Below are positions 56,893-64,000 of a DNA stretch of 64,000 bases, one piece after another. The stretch's first letter is position 1, and each line of letters opens with the position of its first letter. The notes under the pieces were generated by a model, which was not told the origin of the DNA, did no database searches, and saw only the letters and a list, made by a program, of their open reading frames with translations. The stretch spans positions 1 to 64,000 of the forward strand of contig QCPW01000005.1 in assembly GCA_003209655.1 (NCBI GenBank). Reading direction: 5' to 3'. The DNA is from Prochlorococcus sp. AG-442-M23. Its GTDB lineage: Bacteria > Cyanobacteriota > Cyanobacteriia > PCC-6307 > Cyanobiaceae. Position numbers and translations under genes: made by a program.

Positions 56893-57417
56893 ATGACTGT
56901 AGGAATTTATTACGCAACTACAACTGGAAAAACTGAAGACGTGGCAGATCGTCTTCACAACTTTATTTCTTCTGCAGAATCACCTAAGGATGTATCCGAC
57001 GTTGATGATCTATCTGAGTTTGAAGGCCTTGATGGAATTATTTGTGGCATTCCTACTTGGAATACTGGAGCAGATGAGGAAAGATCTGGTACTGCATGGG
57101 ACTCAATTTTAGAAGACATTGGAGAGCTTAGTTTGTCAGGTAAAAAGGTAGCTATTTTTGGTTTAGGCGATTCATCTACCTATACAGAAAATTATTGCGA
57201 TGCAATGGAAGAATTACACAGCTATTTCGCAAAAGCAGGGGCAGATATGGTTGGCTATGTTGATAAGTCTGCATATACATTTGATGAATCAAAGAGTGTC
57301 ATGGGTGAAAGCTTTTGTGGATTGCCTCTTGATGAAGATAGTGAATCTGATTTAACTGATTCTCGTTTAGAAGCATGGGCGTCTCAACTAAAAAGCGAAA
57401 TCCCCTCATTGGCTTAA
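56893..57417 (+). CDS. isiB: Flavodoxin IsiB
   Basis: A 174-aa long-chain flavodoxin that replaces ferredoxin as a photosystem I electron acceptor when iron is scarce. FMN phosphate loop YYATTTGKTEDVA, the 60s loop GIPTWNTGADEERSG with Trp, and FGLGDSSTYTENYCDAM with the stacking Tyr are all present. The ATG at 56893 is preceded by an AT-rich leader of about 140 bp that must hold the promoter shared with the divergent gene. It lies 142 bp upstream of the antenna gene, the isiB-isiA-like arrangement seen in iron-stress operons. Confidence 0.96.
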   Translation: MTVGIYYATTTGKTEDVADRLHNFISSAESPKDVSDVDDLSEFEGLDGIICGIPTWNTGADEERSGTAWDSILEDIGELSLSGKKVAIFGLGDSSTYTENYCDAMEELHSYFAKAGADMVGYVDKSAYTFDESKSVMGESFCGLPLDEDSESDLTDSRLEAWASQLKSEIPSLA

Positions 57418-57559
57418 GTTTTTAAGATATTTCGTTTTTTTTGGTAACATTTGTTATTCCAAGACATGTTTTTTTTACATAAGTATTTAAAACCTGTAAA
57501 GATCTTTTAAAAATTTGTCTGATTAGCAATAAGCTCAATTTGCTGTTTATTTAAATCAA

Positions 57560-58618
57560 GTGTTACAAAACTACGGAAAATCTGATGTTACCTATGACTG
57601 GTATGCAGGTAATTCTGGCGTTGTTGGCCGTTCAGGTAAATTCATAGCTGCTCATGCTGCTCATGCAGGATTAATGATGTTCTGGGCAGGGGCTTTTGGA
57701 TTATTTGAATTAGCTCGTTATGACGCCAACATCCCTATGGGTGCTCAGAAAGCAATTGTTTTACCTCATTTAGCGGGTATTGGAATTGGTGGAATTGAAA
57801 ATGGAGTAATTACAGAGCCATATGCAATTGTTGTAATTTGTACGTTACATCTAATTTTTTCGGCGGTATTAGGAGCTGGTGGATTATTACATTCCAATAA
57901 ATTTGCAGGGGATTTAGGAGACTATCCGGAAAATAGTAAACCACAAAAATTCGATTTCGAATGGGATGATCCTGATAAATTGACTTTTATACTTGGTCAT
58001 CATCTAATTTTTTTAGGCCTTGGATCAATAATGTTTGTTGAATGGGCTCGAATTCATGGTATTTATGATCCTGCTTTAGGTTCTACAAGACAGGTGATTT
58101 ACAATTTAGATCTTGCTGCTATTTGGAATCATCAATTTGATTTCCTAAAAATTAATAGCTTAGAAGATATTATGGGTGGTCATGCATTCTTAGCCTTCTT
58201 AGAAATTATTGGAGGGGTTTTCCATATTTGTACAAAACAATTTGGAGAATATACAGAATTTAAAGGCAAAGGATTACTAGGTGCTGAAGCGATTCTTTCA
58301 TACTCCATAGTTGGTGTTTCTTATATGGCTTTTGTGGCAGCATTCTGGTGTTCCTCAAATACTACCATTTATCCAGTTGAACTTTATGGTGAACCTTTAA
58401 AACTTCAATTTGAATTTGCTCCTTATTTTACTGACTCAGTTGATTTAGGATCTGGAGAATATAGTTCAAGGGCATGGCTTGCAAATACTCATTTCTATTT
58501 GGGATTCTTTTTCTTACAAGGTCATTTATGGCACGCGCTTAGAGCCATGGGATTTGATTTCAAAAAGATTGGTCAAGCCTTTGACAATATTGAAAATACA
58601 AAAATTACACAAAATTAG
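57560..58618 (+). CDS. pcb: Pcb/IsiA-family chlorophyll-binding antenna protein
   Basis: A 352-aa protein of the six-helix CP43-like Pcb/IsiA family, which binds chlorophyll and feeds photosystem I or II. It opens NYGKSDVTYDWYAGN. His ligands are in each helix, for example HAAHAGLMMF, HLAGIGIGG, LGHHLIFLGLG, GGHAFLAFLEIIGGVFH and NTHFYLGFFFLQGHLWHALRA. It lacks the large CP43 loop E. The start must be GTG at 57560, because an in-frame stop precedes it and no ATG is present. It follows isiB by 142 bp and a strong terminator follows at 58630-58669. Probably an iron-stress antenna. Confidence 0.94.
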   Translation: MLQNYGKSDVTYDWYAGNSGVVGRSGKFIAAHAAHAGLMMFWAGAFGLFELARYDANIPMGAQKAIVLPHLAGIGIGGIENGVITEPYAIVVICTLHLIFSAVLGAGGLLHSNKFAGDLGDYPENSKPQKFDFEWDDPDKLTFILGHHLIFLGLGSIMFVEWARIHGIYDPALGSTRQVIYNLDLAAIWNHQFDFLKINSLEDIMGGHAFLAFLEIIGGVFHICTKQFGEYTEFKGKGLLGAEAILSYSIVGVSYMAFVAAFWCSSNTTIYPVELYGEPLKLQFEFAPYFTDSVDLGSGEYSSRAWLANTHFYLGFFFLQGHLWHALRAMGFDFKKIGQAFDNIENTKITQN

Positions 58619-58629
58619 ATTAACTAATT

Positions 58630-58669
58630 AAAAAAATCTTTTCTATTTCTAAATAGAGAAGATTTTTTT
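58630..58669 (+). terminator. Intrinsic terminator after the antenna gene
   Basis: An 18-19 bp hairpin: the arm A7-TCTTTTCTATTT at 58630-58648 pairs with AAATAGAGAAGA-T7 at 58651-58669 with only one G-T wobble, and it ends in a run of eight T. It begins 12 bp after the stop codon of the antenna gene, so transcription of isiB-pcb ends here. Confidence 0.9.
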
Positions 58670-58704
58670 TTGTAAAATTATTAAGTAAAATTTCTCATTT
58701 ATGA

Positions 58705-59355
58705 ATGATCTTAACAGAAACAAACTGCAAAGAGCTTTTTCAAAAAGCCTACGAAAATAGATATACCTGGAATAATGACTTTACTGGTTATAAAGGGAAA
58801 TGCATTTTTTCAAAAAATAATGATATCCATGAAGGTAAATTTGTTTTATGGAAAGATTTTAAGACGGAAATTCAGAATATTTATGATCAAGAAATAGTCA
58901 AAAGTATTTCCTCTCAATTATTTGAGGTATCTATTCATAGGGTAAAAAGAAAATTTACAGAAATTCACTCAAAAAATAATTTTAAATTAATCAAAGATTC
59001 AGATAGCGGAGTTGAAATAATAGTTTCTGGTAAATGTGAGGGTGATAAATATAGAGTGAAAGATAATTGTATTAATATGGTTTATAGAAAAATTCATGGA
59101 GTTATTATTGAAATTTTTGTTGAAGAATTCTTTGATACAGGAAGTGGCGTTCTTAGTAAAAGATATACAAGTCAACAAATTGATCCAAATACTTTTAAAC
59201 CCAGTAATTTGAAGTTGGAGTATGAGGATCGCTTTATAAATATAAGTTCTAAAAATATTTGGTTACTTAATTCAAGATTTATAAAATATTTAAATAAAAA
59301 TCAAGAAGAAGAAATACAAAAATTTGTTTTCGAGGATCTTGTCTTGCTAGGTTAA
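58705..59355 (+). CDS. DUF3386-family protein
   Basis: A 216-aa soluble protein of the cyanobacterial/plant DUF3386 family. It opens CKELFQKAYENRYTWNNDFTGYKGK, quoted as FQKAYENRYTWNNDF and GYKGKC. EGKFVLWKDFK and IVSGKCEGDKYRVKDN are further family blocks. The ATG at 58705 is used; a second ATG 4 bp before it (58701) is out of frame. It has no signal peptide. Function unknown. It follows the antenna terminator and overlaps the convergent small gene by 4 bp. Confidence 0.87.
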   Translation: MILTETNCKELFQKAYENRYTWNNDFTGYKGKCIFSKNNDIHEGKFVLWKDFKTEIQNIYDQEIVKSISSQLFEVSIHRVKRKFTEIHSKNNFKLIKDSDSGVEIIVSGKCEGDKYRVKDNCINMVYRKIHGVIIEIFVEEFFDTGSGVLSKRYTSQQIDPNTFKPSNLKLEYEDRFINISSKNIWLLNSRFIKYLNKNQEEEIQKFVFEDLVLLG

Positions 59356-59600
59356 TTATCTACTAGTCTAAATCCTTTATCAAGTAATTTCTGATAAAGA
59401 AGCCTAGCTCTGAAAGCTAGAATTTGTTCTTCGTTTTCATTGCTAATTACATGAAAGTAATTATTATCTAATTTGTTTTTGCTGAAACATACATTGGCCT
59501 CTCCTAATCTCAAGGTCCAATTATCTTTTTTTGCCAAATGTTGGTTAGGCCCAAGATCCCATGGGCATTTCTCCGGATATTTTTCTCTTTTAGATCCCAT
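59352..59600 (-). CDS. Small conserved-looking soluble protein
   Basis: An 82-aa protein with a charged composition and a WDLGPNQHLAKKDNWTLRLGE motif (given here as WDLGPNQH and NWTLRLGE), two Cys and a hydrophobic/basic helix near the end (EEQILAFRARLLYQKLLDKG). No membrane helix. I do not recognise a named domain. Its good ATG start and non-random composition suggest a real gene of the type conserved among marine cyanobacteria. Its stop overlaps that of the DUF3386 gene by 4 bp. Confidence 0.72.
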   Translation of the reverse strand: MGSKREKYPEKCPWDLGPNQHLAKKDNWTLRLGEANVCFSKNKLDNNYFHVISNENEEQILAFRARLLYQKLLDKGFRLVDN

Positions 59601-59697
59601 TGAATTTTTTTAACTACCCAATATTAAACATTTTTTAAAAGTTAGGCTATGAATTTAATTCTTACCCTTAAATTAGTAGTTAGAGTAAAATGTGTAG

Positions 59698-60336
59698 TTA
59701 CTTTTTAGTTGCAATTAAACAATAAAATGGGTCTTTTCTTAAAAAATTGAAAATATTTAGAGCTGGTTCATTAAACTTTTTGATTATTTTTGGCTCATTA
59801 AATCCATTTGATATTAATACTTTTCTTACATATATGACTCTCTCTTCTTCAGTAGATGAAGTCCATATGTTGGGAGCCTTATGCCAAAATGCTCTATTTG
59901 AAAAAGCTATTATAAACTTGCCTTGATTACTCAAAATTCTTACTATTTCTCTAGTTAAATTTTCTGGATATTGTAAATATTGCCAAGCTGCGACCATTAA
60001 ACAATAATCAACACTTTCATTTTCTAAGGGAATTTCTTGATTTAAATTGAAATTCTGTATCCAATAAGTATCAAAAATTTTGTTTTTCTCAAGTTCTTGT
60101 TTGTTTAATCCATGCCCAATGACCTTTTTATATTTTTTCTCCTCAGGTAAATAGCTATCCCAACTGGACATCAAATCGAGGACTGTTGAATATTCTGAAA
60201 TTTCTTTTTTATAAATATTCGAGAGATATTGCCTGAAGTTTGCATCTAAATGATAAACAAATTTTGGGTCAGAATAAAATTCTTGATCGTTGGTCTCATC
60301 AAGCTTTTTTCTTTGATAATTATTTAAAACTTCCAA
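59698..60336 (-). CDS. Class I SAM-dependent methyltransferase
   Basis: A 212-aa predicted methyltransferase. The core shows VLDLMSSWDSYLP at SAM motif I, GHGLNKQELEKN in place of the second strand, then ESVDYCLMVAAWQYLQYP (motif IV region) and ILSNQGKFIIAFSNR (strand 5). Motif I is degenerate compared with the usual GxGxG, but the strand order is right for Methyltransf_11. The frame needs a TTG start at 60336. No clear substrate clue comes from its neighbours. Confidence 0.85.
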   Translation of the reverse strand: MEVLNNYQRKKLDETNDQEFYSDPKFVYHLDANFRQYLSNIYKKEISEYSTVLDLMSSWDSYLPEEKKYKKVIGHGLNKQELEKNKIFDTYWIQNFNLNQEIPLENESVDYCLMVAAWQYLQYPENLTREIVRILSNQGKFIIAFSNRAFWHKAPNIWTSSTEEERVIYVRKVLISNGFNEPKIIKKFNEPALNIFNFLRKDPFYCLIATKK

Positions 60337-60488
60337 AACTATTTCTAAGTGATGTAATTCAAATTTAGTAAAAAGATTTTCATATTGTGATTTAGAAATT
60401 TATTTTGCATTTGATTAATTAAATATTTTTAAAAAAGCTAGACATCTATTAAAAAAAAGTTAAATTAATAATTAAAAATCTTGTTAAA

Positions 60489-60659
60489 ATGATTGATTTC
60501 AAAAGGGGAAAAAAAAGTAGATCTAAAAATTCCCTTTTCAATCCCTATAAAAACGGAATAAGTCAATACGATATGGCATATCTTTCATCAAAAAAAGTTT
60601 TAAAAAATAAAAATCTTAATCTACAATATGATTTTCATAAAGATAATTTAGCTGCATAA
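60489..60659 (+). CDS. Small basic 56-aa protein upstream of a MIF homologue
   Basis: A 56-codon open frame from the ATG at 60489 to the TAA at 60657-60659. The product is basic and hydrophilic: it opens IDFKRGKKSRSKNSL and ends FHKDNLAA, with a FNPYKNGISQYDMAYLSS block in the centre. It ends 2 bp before the ATG of the MIF-like gene, so the two are likely co-translated. I do not recognise it. It could be a real small protein or a leader peptide. It is supported by the spacing and the non-random Lys/Asn/Tyr pattern. Confidence 0.6.
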   Translation: MIDFKRGKKSRSKNSLFNPYKNGISQYDMAYLSSKKVLKNKNLNLQYDFHKDNLAA

Positions 60660-60661
60660 AT

Positions 60662-60997
60662 ATGCCTTATATAAATGTTTCTACTTCAGCAAAAATAGAG
60701 GATAAGAAAAAATTACTTGAAGAAATCTCAATATTAGTTTCGTCTTTAACAAATAAATCAAAAAGATTTGTTATGGCTAAATTAAATGATAATTTAGATA
60801 TGTATTTTGATGATGATAGCCCTTGTTGCTTTTTAGAAATTAAGTCAATAGGCTCTTTAAAACCTTCAGAAATGGCGAAGCCAATATCTAATTTTGTTTA
60901 TGAAAAAACTGGAATTCCTATAGATAAAATTTATATTTCTTTCGCGGATGTGCCTGCCTCATTGTGGGCTTGGAATGGAAGAACCTTTGGTCAATAA
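60662..60997 (+). CDS. MIF/tautomerase-superfamily protein
   Basis: A 111-aa homologue of macrophage migration inhibitory factor, a tautomerase-fold trimer. Pro2 (MPYINV) is in the catalytic position. The SSLTNKSKRFVMAKLND and LEIKSIGSL blocks match MIF strands and helix, and ISFADVPASLWAWNGRTFG is the typical C-terminus. In cyanobacteria the family is described as phenylpyruvate tautomerase-like, though the substrate in vivo is not known. It is 16 bp upstream of the DUF1824 gene. Confidence 0.92.
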   Translation: MPYINVSTSAKIEDKKKLLEEISILVSSLTNKSKRFVMAKLNDNLDMYFDDDSPCCFLEIKSIGSLKPSEMAKPISNFVYEKTGIPIDKIYISFADVPASLWAWNGRTFGQ

Positions 60998-61013
60998 TTT
61001 AAGTAATAATTAA

Positions 61014-61403
61014 ATGGAAATAAATAAATTAGCTGATTTAAACAGTCTTAGAACTGCTCCTCTTTTGAGCAGTAGGCAAGAAAAAAAACTATTAGAAGAA
61101 CTAGAAACTAATATTTATAATGCCGATTGGATAACAATAGGAATAATGGCACCTTCTGATACCAAAGCTATTGAAGCATTGCAATCAATTTCTAATAAAT
61201 ATTCCTTAATAAAATTTGGTAATTTAGATTCGCTTCATGCTGATGGATGTGTTTTTTTAAAAGGTAACCAAAAAACTGGTAATGTTTTTGTTAGATCTGA
61301 AAATGGTCTGGGAGAAGGCATTTTAATAACTTGTCAGTACGATCAAGATTCTGCAGAATCTAGTACTTTTGGACCATTTCCATTGAATTTTTTCTTAATT
61401 TAA
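61014..61403 (+). CDS. DUF1824-family protein
   Basis: A 129-aa soluble protein of the cyanobacterial DUF1824 family. LSSRQEKKLLEELETNIYNADW leads into the family blocks ADWITIGIMAPSDTKAIEAL, DGCVFLKGNQ and GEGILITCQYDQ, ending FGPFPLNFFL. No structure or function is established. It is in a unit with the small basic gene and the MIF-like gene. Distance to the following genes is small. Confidence 0.9.
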   Translation: MEINKLADLNSLRTAPLLSSRQEKKLLEELETNIYNADWITIGIMAPSDTKAIEALQSISNKYSLIKFGNLDSLHADGCVFLKGNQKTGNVFVRSENGLGEGILITCQYDQDSAESSTFGPFPLNFFLI

Positions 61404-61413
61404 ATTCTGATTT

Positions 61414-61683
61414 ATGTCTTTATTACCAAGTATGCAGTTCGAAAATTTTCTGACAGAGGAACTTCATCCTCTAATTAACCTTGAAAACTCTAATCAGAAT
61501 ATCAAAAGGATTCTTAAATATATAAATATGAAAGCAAAGAATAAAAATATTTTCAGAGAAGGGAATAAAAAATTTTCAAGAATTTGTTTTAATTTTCTTT
61601 TAAAGAAGCTTTGTTATTATTATCAATGGCATTGCTCTTTATTATTTAATAACTTTTTAACTCAATGTTTTTTCAGGATATAA
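61414..61683 (+). CDS. Doubtful 89-codon open frame between DUF1824 and glyQ
   Basis: An open frame with ATG 10 bp after the DUF1824 stop. It overlaps glyQ by 19 bp. The first half ([20 protein letters not shown], then [13 protein letters not shown]) has normal composition, while the second half is Lys- and Phe-rich with [12 protein letters not shown], more like translated noncoding DNA. It could be a small protein coupled to glyQ or a chance frame. I cannot assign a function. Confidence 0.25.
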   Translation: MSLLPSMQFENFLTEELHPLINLENSNQNIKRILKYINMKAKNKNIFREGNKKFSRICFNFLLKKLCYYYQWHCSLLFNNFLTQCFFRI

Positions 61684-62540
61684 TTCAAAACTTAAATAAA
61701 TTCTGGTCTGAAGAAGGTTGTTTGATTATGCAACCTTATGACACTGAAAAAGGTGCAGGAACAATGAATCCTCATACTTTTCTAAGAGCAATTGGTCCAG
61801 AACCTTGGAGTGTCGCTTATGCAGAGCCATGTAGGAGACCTACTGATGGAAGATTTGGAGATAACCCAAATAGGGCTCAACACTATTTCCAATATCAAGT
61901 AATTATCAAACCATCTCCTGATGGAATTCAAGAGAAATATTTATCTTCTTTAGAATTTTTAGGAATTAATCCTAAAGAACATGACATTAGATTTGTAGAA
62001 GATAATTGGGAGTCTCCAACTCTTGGGGCATGGGGAGTAGGCTGGGAAGTCTGGTTGGATGGAATGGAGGTAACACAATTTACTTATTTTCAACAATGTG
62101 GAGGTCTTGACTGTAACCCAATTCCTATTGAAATAACTTATGGAATTGAGAGAATAGCGACGTTTTTGCAAGATAAAGAAAGTATTTGGGATTTAGCTTG
62201 GAATAAATATTTTAATTACAGTGATATTTGGCTTCAATTTGAAAAAAATCAATGTGAATTTAACTTTAGAGAATCAAATCCAGATATTATTAGAAAACTA
62301 TTTGCTTTATACCAGGAAGAAGCCAAATCTCTTGTGGATAAAAAACTTACTTTTCCTGCTTTAGATTTTGTATTAAAGTGTAGTCACTGTTTTAATTTGC
62401 TTGATGCTAGAGGAGTAATTTCCGTGACTGATCGTGCACAATATATCGAAAAAATTAGAAAATTAGCAAGAGAAGTTGCATTCTCCTGGATGCAAGAACG
62501 GGAGTCTTTGAATTTCCCACTATTGAAAAAGGATATTTAG
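61665..62540 (+). CDS. glyQ: Glycyl-tRNA synthetase alpha subunit
   Basis: A 291-aa class IIc alpha subunit of the tetrameric GlyRS. It has [32 protein letters not shown], the class II motif 2 [19 protein letters not shown] and motif 3-like [12 protein letters not shown]. Full length for the family (about 290-300 aa). The beta subunit gene (glyS) is not adjacent in this window, as is usual in cyanobacteria. Confidence 0.97.
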   Translation: MFFQDIIQNLNKFWSEEGCLIMQPYDTEKGAGTMNPHTFLRAIGPEPWSVAYAEPCRRPTDGRFGDNPNRAQHYFQYQVIIKPSPDGIQEKYLSSLEFLGINPKEHDIRFVEDNWESPTLGAWGVGWEVWLDGMEVTQFTYFQQCGGLDCNPIPIEITYGIERIATFLQDKESIWDLAWNKYFNYSDIWLQFEKNQCEFNFRESNPDIIRKLFALYQEEAKSLVDKKLTFPALDFVLKCSHCFNLLDARGVISVTDRAQYIEKIRKLAREVAFSWMQERESLNFPLLKKDI

Positions 62541-62635
62541 TGAAAATAAAAAAATAGGAAGACTTTGTAAAATTTGTTACATAGGAATGAATCTATTAAT
62601 CCTTCCCAAAAAAGTTACCCTGAATACAATATTAG

Positions 62636-62667
62636 TACCCATCCGTATGGGTAATTTTCGTGTGAGG
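62636..62667 (+). promoter_or_regulatory. Porin 5' leader: hairpin and Yfr1-complementary ribosome-binding site
   Basis: A perfect 7-bp hairpin (TACCCAT-CCGT-ATGGGTA, 62636-62653) is followed by GTGTGAGG (62660-62667), whose GAGG is the ribosome-binding site, 4 bp before the ATG. GTGTGAGG is the exact complement of CCUCACAC, the unpaired core of the sRNA Yfr1, which in Prochlorococcus is known to act on som porin mRNAs. Pairing would cover the ribosome-binding site. Confidence 0.7.
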
Positions 62668-62671
62668 TAAA

Positions 62672-63955
62672 ATGAAACTCTTCCAACAAATGTTGGTTGC
62701 TAGTGCTTCTATAGGATTGTTAGCTCCTGTAGCCGCACAAGCTTCTGACTCATTAAATCTTGGAGGCATGAATGAATACAAACGTATTTCAAATTCATCT
62801 TCTAAAAGATATTTTGATAGTAAATCATTCGTTAATGATGATTTTGCAACATCTAATAATAGTGTGAAGGGAATAGAAGCATCTCAAACTAGTTTTGAAG
62901 CTGGTTCTTTCTCAGATACAACAACTCTTGATAGTAAAGTTATTTTTACAGTTGGGGCTCTTAGTACTCCAGTTGATGGAAATGGGGTCAATCGGGTAAG
63001 CGAGGCTACTAAAGCAACTTATATGATGCAAAGTAACCTTAATACAAGCTTTACTGGTGATGATAATCTTTACATAAGGTTGAAAACTGGTAACGCAACT
63101 GACTGGCAAAAAGAATACAAGTATGGAACATATTTGTCTTCATCTAAAGGGAACGGTGACCAAGTTAAAGTAGATAAAATTTGGTACTCCTTCCCAGTTG
63201 GCAATAACACATTTTGGATTGGGCCAAAAATTGAAAACTACTATATGCATGGCACTTCTCCATCAATATACAAACCTGTTCTTAAGCAATTCACTTTAGG
63301 AGGTAATGGAGCTGCTTTTGGCGCAAGTACTAATCCTGGAATTGGTTGGGCTTACAAAGCTGAGAACGGCTTCGCAATAAGTTCAAATGCTGTCAGTCAA
63401 GAAGGTGATGCTACTGGTGGTTGGGGAACAAATGAATCTAAGACCAGTTGGGCAAGTCAAATAGGTTATACAAAGCCTAATTACTCTGCTTCAGTTATCC
63501 TAAACATGAAGTATAATGGCTGGACTGATTCTTATTACACAACTCCATTAGGAAAAGCTAGAGATAACAATGCTAATAGTACAAATATTGGTTTGAGAGG
63601 TTGGTGGAGACCTGATGATACAGGTACCGCAGTTCCCTCAATATCTCTAGGTTATGACACTTCTGAGGTGGACGGACAAGCTGCGGACACATCTGCTTAT
63701 TTCGTTGGTCTAACATGGCAAGATACCTTTACTCTTGACGATAGAATTGGTGTCGCTTTTGGTCAGCCTCAAACCAGATCAGATGAATCAGTTGATCCAT
63801 TTGCTTGGGAAATTTACTACTCATATAAATTGAACGATTCTATGACTATTACTCCTGCTATATTTGGAGCAACAGATAGAAATGGTAGAACTGATGACCC
63901 TGATAAAGCTGAAGAAATGTTAGGTGCAGTTATTGAAACTACCTTTAAGTTCTAA
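62672..63955 (+). CDS. som: SomA-type outer-membrane porin lacking an SLH domain
   Basis: A 427-aa outer-membrane porin of the cyanobacterial Som/OprB-like family. It has a signal peptide KLFQQMLVASASIGLLAPVA with cleavage near AQA|S. The rest is a beta-barrel pattern (alternating strands, many Tyr, Ser, Gly), for example TDWQKEYKYGTYLSS, KIWYSFPVGNNTFWIG and the C-terminal IETTFKF ending with Phe. The SLH domain that Som proteins normally carry after the signal peptide, to bind peptidoglycan, is not visible. The gene has a strong ribosome-binding site and its own terminator, so it is probably highly expressed. Confidence 0.92.
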   Translation: MKLFQQMLVASASIGLLAPVAAQASDSLNLGGMNEYKRISNSSSKRYFDSKSFVNDDFATSNNSVKGIEASQTSFEAGSFSDTTTLDSKVIFTVGALSTPVDGNGVNRVSEATKATYMMQSNLNTSFTGDDNLYIRLKTGNATDWQKEYKYGTYLSSSKGNGDQVKVDKIWYSFPVGNNTFWIGPKIENYYMHGTSPSIYKPVLKQFTLGGNGAAFGASTNPGIGWAYKAENGFAISSNAVSQEGDATGGWGTNESKTSWASQIGYTKPNYSASVILNMKYNGWTDSYYTTPLGKARDNNANSTNIGLRGWWRPDDTGTAVPSISLGYDTSEVDGQAADTSAYFVGLTWQDTFTLDDRIGVAFGQPQTRSDESVDPFAWEIYYSYKLNDSMTITPAIFGATDRNGRTDDPDKAEEMLGAVIETTFKF

Positions 63956-63964
63956 ACAAAAGAT

Positions 63965-63990
63965 AAAAAACATCATTACAGGTGTTTTTT
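63965..63990 (+). terminator. Intrinsic terminator after the porin gene
   Basis: A 10-bp stem: AAAAAACATC (63965-63974) pairs with GGTGTTTTTT (63981-63990) with one wobble, a six-base loop (ATTACA) and a T run. It lies 9 bp after the porin stop codon. Confidence 0.85.
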
Positions 63991-64000
63991 ATATTACAAA

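Overview
The window is a stretch of a marine picocyanobacterial chromosome, most likely high-light-type Prochlorococcus. The DNA is very AT-rich and tightly packed. It carries a Pcb/IsiA-family chlorophyll antenna gene next to an isiB flavodoxin, a SomA-type porin, ycf46, and several families restricted to cyanobacteria (DUF2808, DUF3386, DUF1824). Strain identity is inferred from gene content only.

Positions 1 to about 35.6 kb form one large surface-polysaccharide island. It splits at the divergent wzc/wza pair (about 15.7 kb). To the left, mostly on the minus strand, lie a Wzc-type tyrosine-kinase co-polymerase with a dual-specificity phosphatase 2 bp behind it, a GT4 enzyme, and a cassette of class II aldolase, a double-domain nucleotidyltransferase, a GT2 enzyme and a glycerophosphodiesterase-like protein. 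Further left are two zinc-ribbon methyltransferases, a GT-D-like protein, an FkbM methyltransferase and two proteins of unknown role. To the right, on the plus strand, wza is followed by a chain of glycosyltransferases, many with overlapping start and stop codons, a Wzy-like polymerase, a WcaF-like acetyltransferase, a degenerate SDR, a WecA-like initiating transferase and a WbpM-like 4,6-dehydratase. A minus-strand group (30.5-35.6 kb) makes precursors: a UDP-glucuronate-epimerase-like enzyme, GDP-mannose pyrophosphorylase/PMI, GDP-fucose synthase and GDP-mannose 4,6-dehydratase. Together this is a Wzx/Wzy-style pathway for a fucose-containing surface glycan. No Wzx flippase is visible.

A tRNA-Arg(UCU) at 36.2 kb marks the edge of the island. 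From there to about 50 kb is conserved backbone: rsmI/cysQ, pnp, rpsN, rseP, serS, ycf46, and the yidC-PH-rnpA-rpmH group, then DUF2808, aroH and sppA. From 50 to 64 kb the genes are mixed: an EamA transporter, a pterin-glucosyltransferase-like GT4, an ArnT-like transferase, an AEC permease with no normal start codon, a SemiSWEET transporter coupled to a thioredoxin-fold protein, isiB-pcb, small cyanobacterial proteins, glyQ, and a porin whose leader contains a match to the Yfr1 sRNA core.

No CRISPR array, insertion sequence, integrase or prophage was seen. The least explained items are the aldolase/double-nucleotidyltransferase cassette, the Ig-like insert in YidC, the non-AUG AEC gene, the Yfr1-complementary porin leader, a 56-codon basic ORF at 60.5 kb, and a 16-bp HIP1-containing palindrome at 4.6 kb.
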